This document shows positions 57,085-64,000 of a stretch of DNA of 64,000 nucleotides, one piece after another (the first letter of the stretch is position 1; every line of letters begins with the position of its first letter). The stretch is from Pycnococcus provasolii. Lineage: Eukaryota > Chlorophyta > Pseudoscourfieldiophyceae > Pseudoscourfieldiales > Pycnococcaceae. The stretch covers positions 124,001-188,000 of the forward strand of contig OW568884.1 of assembly GCA_938743325.2 (NCBI GenBank). Direction: 5' to 3'. Made by a program: the position numbers and the translations under genes. The notes beneath the pieces were generated by a model that saw only the letters and a program-made list of their open reading frames with translations, was not told where the DNA came from and did not search any database.

Positions 57085-60048
57085 TCATGCCATCATGCCC
57101 TGCTTACGCTTTTCATCCATCACTTCGCTGTGAAACTCCGAGTGCATCGAGATGTACGCGATCGCCATGTCTGCGTGGCGCTTCACCTGGGTCAAGGAGG
57201 TCATGGCGGAGAAGGCGATGATGTAAGGGAGACATCCATTCTGAACGAGAATCTTCGCAGATTGGGCATCGCACTTGGCGAAGTTGGCAAAGCCGCGAGC
57301 CACCTGGCTCTGCACGTCAGGGTGCGGCTCCTCACCCTCCGCAAAGCCCATCAGGCAATCCAGACCACCCTCGCTAAGGATGCGAGGCTGCACGGCAGGG
57401 TTGCCGCACAAGTTTGCGATTCCACCGGCAACCATGCGCTTCGTCTGAATGTCATCCGTCATCTCGGCCAAATTGATCACGAGCTTCAGGGCGCCGTCAC
57501 TGACGAGGCGCTCCTGAACACCCTCGTTCATGGCAAGATTGGCTATCGCTCCTGCGGCAATGCGCCGCGTCGCCTCGTCCGTGGAGCTGTGGATTACCTT
57601 GTAAAGTGCAGGAAGCCCGCCTTCGCGCACAATCTCCTCCTGGTGCCTTTCCTCCGCCGCGAGGTTAGCGACAACCTTGATGGCGTGGAGTCGAACGTCC
57701 GGGTCGTCGTAGCTGAGAAGGCCGAAAATGGTCGGAAGGCCAACCTGGTCGAACAGCCTCGTCACCGCGTCGTTGCCAGTCTTCGGCGGGGCATTGATCA
57801 CGAGCGGTGACCTGGGTGCGTGCGGAGACGGCGGCCCCGACGAATCACCTTTCCCGCCCTTGTCGCTTTTGTTGCGCTTGAACATCGAGAAGAGGCCACG
57901 CTTGCTTTTGGTTTGGCTGCTGCCGTCCGAACCACCACCGCTAGCCATAGGCGACGTCGACGACGACGTGGGCGATCCGGTGTCACCGCCAGTGTCACCG
58001 CCTCTCGGGAATGGACTTGAACCGACGGCGCCTGACTCCTTCAGCGTCTGCAACTCGCGCTGCGTCTTCGACACCATCCCATTGGAAATGGATAGCTCGC
58101 CAGACAGCCGCTGCACCTCCAGGCTGCTCTCGTTCAGCGCCTTTGCCTTGACGTCGAGCTGGCTGCGCAAATTCTCCACCTCCACCTGCAGCGCGGCTGC
58201 ACCTTCACCCTCTTTCAACTTCATCGAGGCTGCCTTCATCGCATCCGCAGTTCGCGCCGCCTCAGCCTTTGCCGATGAGACGCTCGCCTCAAGGCTCTCG
58301 ATTCGCTTCCTGAGTCGATCATTTTCCGCCTCCATCTCACCCTTCTCGCCGGCGATATTACCCGCCTTGGACTTCTGCTCCTGCAGCTGCCTTTCCAGCA
58401 TGCTCACCTCAGACTCGAGCTGCGTGTTGCGCGAGGACAGGTCCGCAGCCGACGCCCTGTAATGCTCAATCTCGTTGTCCTTCTCCGCATTAAGCTTCGC
58501 GATCGCGGCGGACGTGCGATCTCCCGCCTCCTTGAGCTGCGCCTCCGCAGCCCTCGCCGCAGCCTCGGCGGGCTTAAGGCGAGCCACCGCCTCAGCTTCG
58601 GTCTTGTGCGCGCGCTCCACCTCCCCTGCGAGCTCGTCCACCTGTCTCTGCAGCTGACGAGCAAGCAGCTGGTAGTCCACCTCCTCGCGGAGCTTCAGCG
58701 CATTCTCCACCTTGAGCGCGCGCTGGCCAAACAGCAGGCTGCTGCCAGACTCCGACAGGTGCTTGCGAAGTGGTCCGACGCAGACGATGAGACTCGTCTT
58801 GGCGCTTCCGCCAAAGCTGTCGCGCAGCATGCGCGTTAGCTTAGATTCTCTGTACGGGATGTGCGCGCCGTTTCCACTTTCGGCGAGCGTGTTGATGCAC
58901 TTGCCGAGCACCGTGAGGCTGAGGTTGATCGCCTTCGCCTCCTCGAGCAGCTGTCCCTCGGAACCGCTCTTCGTGACGCGCTCTGATCCTGCAAGGTCAA
59001 CGATGAGCAGCTTCGAGATGCGAGCGGTGGCAGACGCGAGACCACCCTTCGCCTCCTTGGGGTAGCGTCGAACCGTGATGGCGAGCACGCTGTGGCTGCG
59101 CGACGACGCGGAGTTGAGCTTCTGGTTTGCGACGATGCGGTTCTCCTCTCCGCGGTGCAGGATGTCGATGAAGTCGTTCATCGTCTTCACCTCGGCGTTC
59201 GTCGCGCCGGGGAAGCTGATCTCGTTCGTCTTGGGATCTTCCCTGACGTCCACCTCGTTGTTGGCGTCGAGCAAGTCCTTGATGGCGCTCATGTAAACCT
59301 GCATGTACTGCACGGCGATTTTGAAGTTGGCCGTTTCGTCGTCCGTCGTGAGGTTGATGATGTCGTCGACAGCGCGCAGCATCACGCCACGGTCCGCCGT
59401 GTCGCCCTTTCCGTTCGTGGTCAGGTCTCCGAGGTTGCCCATGGTGTGCGTTTTTCCGGTTCCCGTCTGCCCGTACGCCATGACGGTACCGTTGAACCCT
59501 TCGAGGACACCTTCTACGACGGGTCGAGCCAAGGTTTCGTAGACACGCGCTTGCGAGGATGTCTCGGCGAACACGCTGTCGAAGTTGTACGCATCCGCCT
59601 CCCACTGCGACTTGCGAAGAACGACTCGGCTCATCTCCGGAACCACCTCGACGACGCTGGCTGCGTCTCCGTCCTCGGCTCTCTCCTGCGGCGTCTTGGG
59701 ACGAAGTCTGATGGCGACGCGCACGCGTCCTGCATCCTTCTCCCCGCCCGCGTCTCGCGACGTCGTCTTGTGCCTGGTTCTCAGCGCGGACGACGGCCTT
59801 AGCGGTGCACCGCTGGGCCCGCCACTTCGTCCACCACCCGCGCCAGCCCCTGACGGCGCGGCGTCGTCGAACAGGAACGCGCGGTGTTCCGCCTCGCGTC
59901 CTGCGCCGCTCGCCTGCGAGCCCTTCGCTCCGCCGCGCGTTCGCAGCGCGGACGACGGCCTGTCTGGCCGACCCGCTGACGGCGGGCCACCTTCATTGTC
60001 GTTGTTGTTACGTCCCGCTCGCCCGAGTTGCTTCGCCCAGCTCGACAT
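57085..60048 (-). CDS. ARK-type kinesin: motor, coiled coil, armadillo repeats
   Basis: 987 residues. A short Arg/Gly/Ser head with three similar RPSSALRTR motifs is followed by a complete kinesin motor (about 105-445): RVAIRLRPKT, P-loop GQTGTGKT (193-200), switch I SSRSHSVLAI, switch II DLAGSE, then LGKCINTLAE and HIPYRESKLTRML. A coiled coil follows (about 455-670), then a Ser/Gly/Lys-rich spacer, and armadillo repeats to the end (about 745-987; GGLPALYKVI, GALKLVINLA, GGLDCLMGFA). Motor, coil and ARM in this order define plant and protist ARK/KINU kinesins, plus-end motors that act on microtubules, nuclear movement and tip growth. All nucleotide-binding motifs are intact. Confidence 0.95.
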   Translation of the reverse strand: MSSWAKQLGRAGRNNNDNEGGPPSAGRPDRPSSALRTRGGAKGSQASGAGREAEHRAFLFDDAAPSGAGAGGGRSGGPSGAPLRPSSALRTRHKTTSRDAGGEKDAGRVRVAIRLRPKTPQERAEDGDAASVVEVVPEMSRVVLRKSQWEADAYNFDSVFAETSSQARVYETLARPVVEGVLEGFNGTVMAYGQTGTGKTHTMGNLGDLTTNGKGDTADRGVMLRAVDDIINLTTDDETANFKIAVQYMQVYMSAIKDLLDANNEVDVREDPKTNEISFPGATNAEVKTMNDFIDILHRGEENRIVANQKLNSASSRSHSVLAITVRRYPKEAKGGLASATARISKLLIVDLAGSERVTKSGSEGQLLEEAKAINLSLTVLGKCINTLAESGNGAHIPYRESKLTRMLRDSFGGSAKTSLIVCVGPLRKHLSESGSSLLFGQRALKVENALKLREEVDYQLLARQLQRQVDELAGEVERAHKTEAEAVARLKPAEAAARAAEAQLKEAGDRTSAAIAKLNAEKDNEIEHYRASAADLSSRNTQLESEVSMLERQLQEQKSKAGNIAGEKGEMEAENDRLRKRIESLEASVSSAKAEAARTADAMKAASMKLKEGEGAAALQVEVENLRSQLDVKAKALNESSLEVQRLSGELSISNGMVSKTQRELQTLKESGAVGSSPFPRGGDTGGDTGSPTSSSTSPMASGGGSDGSSQTKSKRGLFSMFKRNKSDKGGKGDSSGPPSPHAPRSPLVINAPPKTGNDAVTRLFDQVGLPTIFGLLSYDDPDVRLHAIKVVANLAAEERHQEEIVREGGLPALYKVIHSSTDEATRRIAAGAIANLAMNEGVQERLVSDGALKLVINLAEMTDDIQTKRMVAGGIANLCGNPAVQPRILSEGGLDCLMGFAEGEEPHPDVQSQVARGFANFAKCDAQSAKILVQNGCLPYIIAFSAMTSLTQVKRHADMAIAYISMHSEFHSEVMDEKRKQGMMA

Positions 60049-61758
60049 GGATGTTGAGATCGTTAACGCCCCAAAAGAAGCCTGTACGTCCGGACCTAAG
60101 ACAAGACTACTGACCGGTACTGGTAGACCTGTATGATCTCAAAATGCTGCGATCAAGAGACTTAAGATAAGAGGCTTGCTTGCTTATGTACTTAGACTAC
60201 TTACAGTACAGTACGCTGAGGCTCAAGACACTCAAGGACTGACTGGTCACCAAGAAACGTTTACCAGCGAGGTAAAGGAGTGTACCTTAAAGGTCTTCTT
60301 CTTATTCTCGAGAATACTACCTATCACAACAAGATGGCTTAAGCAAGATGACGCCCTCCGGAGCTCGAGCAAGATGACTCCGGAGCTCGAAATACAATGG
60401 AATGGAGAACCACTCCCCTCCGGAGAACGGGCGGGAGGGTTCCCACCCACCGGAGGAGAGCTTTGAGACCTCCGCCTACGATAAAGGTAGTCGTGCTTTG
60501 CCTTAAGCTTAAGCGGTTGCTGGAACAGTGAACACAGGCTCACAGCGAGTGGAGTGCTCAGACTCGTGCACGGAGCGGCTTCAGCTTCCTTTCCTTCCTT
60601 CCTTCTTGAATTTCAGTTCTTTCTCTCCTTCTTCGCGAGCTGCTTCGAAGGCGCGGCGGAGCAGACAAACCACGCACGAATTCGCTGGGCGAAAACAGGA
60701 ACATGGCCTCTCGAGAGATGAATGCACATCAATCAACAACACCAAGAAAGAACAGCATCAAAACTTGTACTTGCGCGTGTACATAAATAGTTGGAATAGG
60801 CTTGGGATGAGCTCACGAATTTTTTTAAAATCTGCGCGTGTTTTTCCTCGTTTTTTTTCTTTTTTTTTTCATTTTTTTTCATTTTTTTTTCAAGTTCGGA
60901 CTGCAGTGTGTGTGCTGTGCTATGTGTGCTGTGCTGTGTTTTAAAATTGTGTTGGGCTACAGGTGTTGCTGTGTGGCGAGCGCGGCGTTGATTGACCACG
61001 CACGTCTCCACGAACGTCATATTTGCAAGCAAACGCGGCCTCTGGGAGCAATTCCATTTTTTCCACAAAATCTCATGTAAAACCTTGGACAATTTTTTTG
61101 GTTCGAAAAAACACAACGCGCAACGCAGTGGAATCGACGTTCGACTCACTCGAACTCGAACCAGATGGGACCATCTCCACCTGAGAATTCTGAGCCGTCA
61201 ATCACGCATCGAATCAACCATCGCATCGAAGTTCGGAGCAATCCGAGAATCTGACTCTCTCGCGAGCCTAATCCAAGCCCGGCAAGCAACACCGTCGACG
61301 GCAAGATATCTGATATTCATGATGCAAACAACACGACTTCAAGACGGTGGCAGGTGTGTCGAGATGCGACTTGTTGGATGGTTAAGAAAGGTGGTCAAGA
61401 CAAAGAGACGGGGGTCACAGTGCTGCCCGATGACGACTCGAAGCAGACGACGTAACCTTTAGTGTGAACCTTTTTAAAGCTTTTAAAAAAAAGGTGTATC
61501 ACATTTGGGTATAGGTTGCAAGAGACGATATCATGGTGAGGCACGACTTTCGTGCGGAATTCGAAAGGTGCGTGCGGGAAATAGAATATTTTAAGTACTT
61601 CTATTTTGATATGAAAGCGTCGTATTACAAACAAAACAATGATGACAAAAGAAAATTTGAAAAAACCCAAACCCAAACCCAAAAGAAAATCCCACGTAAA
61701 TTGCTAAGAAAAATCATCCATGATCAGATTTCACCCACGAGCATGACAACACACGCAC
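60049..61758. other. Long intergenic region, no gene recognised
   Basis: 1710 bp between the kinesin start and the VIPP1 stop, both on the minus strand. It includes doubled CTCCGGAGCTCGA elements (60354-60390 region), a CTTCCTTTCCTTCCTT stretch (about 60586-60605) and a T-rich tract (about 60845-60895) that creates a spurious Lys-rich frame on the minus strand. An open frame near 60992-61462 has no start context, motif or plausible composition. The part next to 60049 should hold the kinesin promoter. Confidence 0.5.
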
Positions 61759-62730
61759 TTACGACTCGCGCGTCTTCTTGCGAAGCGCCTCCAGCTCGTC
61801 GTCAATGGCATCCTTCACCGGTCGGCCTTCAGGCAAAGATCCCTTGGGTCCACCCACCTCGCCCTTCAACTTCGCGAGCTCGAGGTCGACGTCGCTCGCC
61901 CCCTCGAGCGCCGCAAACTTCTGCGCGACGGCATCGCCAGACGTGAGCTGGCCCACCGCTTCTGCGCGCGCCTCCGTCTCGAGCACCTTCTCTTCCATGC
62001 GCTCGAACGCCGCCAGAGCGTTGGAGCCGTCGATCGTGTTGTTGAGCAGGCCCTGCGTCTTCTCGGCCGTCTTCGCCGCCTGCACGCGCGCCTTGAGCGT
62101 GTCCTTTTTTGCCTTCGCTTCGGTCACCTTCTGCTCGAGCGTTCGCGTGTTGCTGAGAAGCTTCTCGACAGCCTCCGACTGCTGCACCACCTGGTTCTCG
62201 AGCGCGTCCGCCTGCTCCTTGAAGTTCTTGTGCCGCGTGAGCGCCTCCTTGGCGAGTTCGTCGTCGCCCTTGGAGACGGCGAGCTGCGCGCGCTTGTACC
62301 AGTCGTCACTTTGCGTCCTGGCGGCGGTGTACTTCGCCTCCATCTGCTTCTTGGAGGCCATGACTTGCGCGGTGGCTTGTCGCATCTTCACGAGGTCCTC
62401 CTGCATTTCGATGACTGTCTGCTCGAGCATTTTCTCGGGGTCTTCGGCGCTGTTGAGGATCGAGTTGGTGTAACTCTTGACGATACGCGTCACACGTCCG
62501 AAGATATTCATGGATGACGCCAACGCACCACCCCGAGAACTCCCTCGAGCTCGAGATGATGATGAAGAGTGAGGAGATCGCCGAAAAGACACAGGTGCCC
62601 GAGCCCGAGAAGACACAACAAGCTGCTGTCTTCTTTGTGGGAGTCTCGCAGTCATGGGTGCATGCGCCAATGTTGTAGCAGGCTGAGCTTGAATGCGAGC
62701 AGTTCTCATAGAGTTATGAGCGAGCATCAT
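61759..62730 (-). CDS. VIPP1: VIPP1/IM30 (PspA/ESCRT-III family), plastid
   Basis: 323 residues from the ATG at 62730 (ATGs also at 62727 and 62709). Residues 1-73 form a Ser/Arg-rich transit peptide. The conserved protein begins at MNIFGRVTRIVKSYTNSIL (residue 74), followed by EDPEKMLEQTVIEMQEDLVKMRQAT and long helices H2-H6 (KEQADALENQV, ALAAFERMEEKV). The C-terminus (DAIDDELEALRKKTRES) forms the extra helix that separates VIPP1 from bacterial PspA. VIPP1 assembles into ring or rod polymers that remodel and protect thylakoid membranes. It diverges from NDUFA12 across a 342-bp spacer. Confidence 0.95.
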   Translation of the reverse strand: MMLAHNSMRTARIQAQPATTLAHAPMTARLPQRRQQLVVSSRARAPVSFRRSPHSSSSSRARGSSRGGALASSMNIFGRVTRIVKSYTNSILNSAEDPEKMLEQTVIEMQEDLVKMRQATAQVMASKKQMEAKYTAARTQSDDWYKRAQLAVSKGDDELAKEALTRHKNFKEQADALENQVVQQSEAVEKLLSNTRTLEQKVTEAKAKKDTLKARVQAAKTAEKTQGLLNNTIDGSNALAAFERMEEKVLETEARAEAVGQLTSGDAVAQKFAALEGASDVDLELAKLKGEVGGPKGSLPEGRPVKDAIDDELEALRKKTRES

Positions 62731-63072
62731 CAGACTGATGCAGGTACCGCGGTGATGTTGTTTGTGATAGGTGTGAATGAAATATGAAATGAGGCCGACG
62801 AGAACCGCACCTTCCCGTTCGGAATGAAAGCTCCGAAACAACCTCACCCTTGATCAACCCCCGGCTGCCCGGGGGGGCTTGGGGATCCCGGTTCCACGCC
62901 AGGAAAATACAAATGGACTCGTATGCTTGGGGATCCACCTTTGTGCTATGATATGGGTGAATGGTTACGGTGTTTGATGGTGCTTGGACTTTTGAGACCT
63001 GAGGGTTTGGTTCGTCCTTCTCGCTTCACTATTCATCCCTTTTCATTCTTATTAGTAGTATATATTGGAAGA
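62731..63072. promoter_or_regulatory. Divergent 5' spacer between VIPP1 and NDUFA12
   Basis: 342 bp between divergent starts of a plastid and a mitochondrial gene. It includes a doubled GGGGATCC element (62880 and 62930 regions). It probably contains both promoters. Confidence 0.5.
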
Positions 63073-63591
63073 ATGTCGCTCGACCTGACTCGTGCCATTG
63101 GGCTTGGTCTTCGTCAGATTCGCCAAGTGGGTATCGGTGGTGCACTCGCGTCCATGTCGAAACATAACCTCTGGTTCGCGCTCCTCGAAGGATCGTCGTT
63201 CCAGGAGCGATTCCGCTCGCTCGTCTCGGGAACGCTCGTCGGCGAAGATAAGTACGGAAACAAGTACTACGAAGAACCTGGTGTGCAGGCGGGAAGGCAC
63301 CGCTGGGTGTCGTTCAAAACCGTCGCGCCGGAGTGCCAGGCGGCGAGCGTGCCCCCGGAATGGCACGCGTGGCTGCACCACGTCACGGACGACACGCCGA
63401 ACACGGTTCCGTACCCGTCCGTTCCGGTGCCTCACTCGGCGGAGGGCGAGTTGCGTCGCGTCGACTTGTACGGCATTCCCGCTCACAACGTCAGCGGCAC
63501 GAGTGCGGCATATGTGCCCAAGGGAAGTTTCGCGAACCCTCAACGACGCATGTGGAAGAAGTACACGAGCTGGGACCCTGTCAACGCGTAA
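63073..63591 (+). CDS. NDUFA12: NDUFA12/B17.2 subunit of mitochondrial complex I
   Basis: 172 residues from the ATG at 63073, where the family alignment begins. The signature is GTLVGEDKYGNKYYE, then GRHRWVSF, then VPPEWHAWLHHVTDDTP, typical of B17.2. The C-terminal end (FANPQRRMWKKYTSWDP) is the expected family end with an extension of 20-30 residues in the middle. NDUFA12 is an accessory subunit at the matrix arm of complex I. The frame is open 50 codons upstream of the ATG, but that part lacks an ATG and is taken as 5' UTR. Confidence 0.95.
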   Translation: MSLDLTRAIGLGLRQIRQVGIGGALASMSKHNLWFALLEGSSFQERFRSLVSGTLVGEDKYGNKYYEEPGVQAGRHRWVSFKTVAPECQAASVPPEWHAWLHHVTDDTPNTVPYPSVPVPHSAEGELRRVDLYGIPAHNVSGTSAAYVPKGSFANPQRRMWKKYTSWDPVNA

Positions 63592-63818
63592 AGGTAAAAG
63601 CGAAATAAATGGACAAAATGAGAAGCCATTGTAAAAGAAGGAACAAAACAACCCTAAGATAAGTTACTACGAAACCCATCGCCCAACGAAACCCCTAAAC
63701 TGAATAAACTATTAGGGTTTGACACAAACACCCCCCCTCTGCATTATCCACCACACACCCCCCTGGGCCTTGCGCTTTGGCCTTCGCTCGCTCGATCACA
63801 ACTGCTGAAGTTGACTGA
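63592..63818. other. Short intergenic gap
   Basis: 227 bp between two rightward genes. It contains a single TTAGGGTTT near 63712 and a CACCCCCC patch. It presumably holds the promoter of the next gene. Confidence 0.45.
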
Positions 63819-64000
63819 ATGTCTGCCGCTGCTTTGCGTCACCTTCGTCTTCGTCACCTTCCTCCCTGTTCTTTGTCAGGTTTGAAAACTCAATCTCGTT
63901 CACCCCTTCGCTCCAACCTTCAAACCATGGCTTCCGCATCACCCACGGCATCAGTAGGTGCACCATCAGCAGGACCAGTCACGAAGTACCGCCTGCAGTA
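63819..64000 (+). CDS. 5' part of an unassigned gene (runs off the window)
   Basis: 60 codons from the ATG at 63819 remain open to the window edge. The first 37 residues (MSAAALRHLRLRHLPPCSLS and on) are basic with Ser/Leu/Arg and no acids, typical of a mitochondrial or plastid presequence. A second ATG at codon 38 (MASASPTASVGAPSAGPVTK) could be the cytosolic start. The body is outside the window, so no family can be named. Confidence 0.5.
   Translation, partial: MSAAALRHLRLRHLPPCSLSGLKTQSRSPLRSNLQTMASASPTASVGAPSAGPVTKYRLQ

Noticed and set aside
60733-61462. Two open frames in the long gap before the kinesin gene
   Set aside because: The minus frame is a Lys-run made by a poly-T tract; the plus frame lacks any motif or coding composition.
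1-64000. Bacterial or viral origin of the window
   Set aside because: Transit peptides, spliced cathepsin, NDUFA12, kinesin, AP2 and GT29 genes all point to a eukaryotic nuclear genome; no operons, CRISPR or phage genes were seen.

Overview
The window reads as nuclear DNA of a compact, gene-dense green microalga. I infer a prasinophyte-like chlorophyte from the gene set, not from any database match. Plant-lineage markers are a VIPP1/IM30 plastid membrane protein with a transit peptide, an armadillo-repeat kinesin of the plant ARK type, a two-AP2-domain protein and a GT29 sialyltransferase-like protein. Animal/protist-type ciliary or membrane-protrusion genes are also present (SPATA4-like CH protein, MATCAP-like tubulin carboxypeptidase, prominin-topology protein), so the organism is probably flagellated at some stage. 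Almost every gene is one uninterrupted reading frame. Only one gene, cathepsin Z, clearly needs splicing (introns of 94 and 102 bp, both starting GTACGT).

Layout: 0.7-6.2 kb FANCD2-like protein (+); 6.4-7.0 kb RidA-family protein (-); 7.7-11.1 kb DExH RNA helicase with RG-rich tracts (+); 11.2-13.5 kb ARM-repeat protein (-); 14.2-14.9 kb SPATA4-like (+); 15.1-17.2 kb ABCB half-transporter (-); 18.2-19.2 kb histidine phosphatase (+); 19.4-22.4 kb prominin-like (-); 22.9-23.3 kb a 44-bp minisatellite; 23.6-24.9 kb cathepsin Z (+); 26.1-29.9 kb LRR/transglutaminase-like/EF-hand protein (+); 31.0-38.8 kb a 2592-residue hybrid adenylation/polyketide synthase (+); 38.8-41.3 kb MATCAP-like peptidase (-); 42.1-44.3 kb a small ORF and a P450 (-); 44.6-47.4 kb plastid-type coiled-coil/TPR-like protein (+); 48.2-49.4 kb GT29 (+); 49.6-52.6 kb AP2 protein (-); 53.2-54.9 kb sulfotransferase (+); 55.0-56.7 kb WHxH-domain protein (-); 57.1-60.0 kb ARK kinesin (-); 61.8-62.7 kb VIPP1 (-); 63.1-63.6 kb NDUFA12 (+); 63.8 kb onward the start of a further gene (+).

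Genes often alternate strand, giving short convergent 3' gaps (about 65-200 bp) and longer 5' gaps (0.3-1.2 kb). The 5' gaps hold nearly all repeats: five short telomere-like (TTAGGG/CCCTAA) arrays, GT and ATCCATC microsatellites, and several short direct repeats. No rRNA, tRNA, CRISPR or intact transposon was recognised.

The most unusual item is the hybrid synthase at 31-38.8 kb. Its domain order is thioesterase, adenylation, carrier, ketosynthase, a degenerate acyltransferase, a second internal thioesterase, ketoreductase, carrier, with no terminal release domain. A P450, a sulfotransferase and an ABC transporter lie in the same window, but unrelated genes separate them, so a metabolic cluster is only a hypothesis. 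A second theme is microtubules and cilia: SPATA4-like, MATCAP-like, ARK kinesin, possibly prominin-like and the LRR/EF-hand protein.
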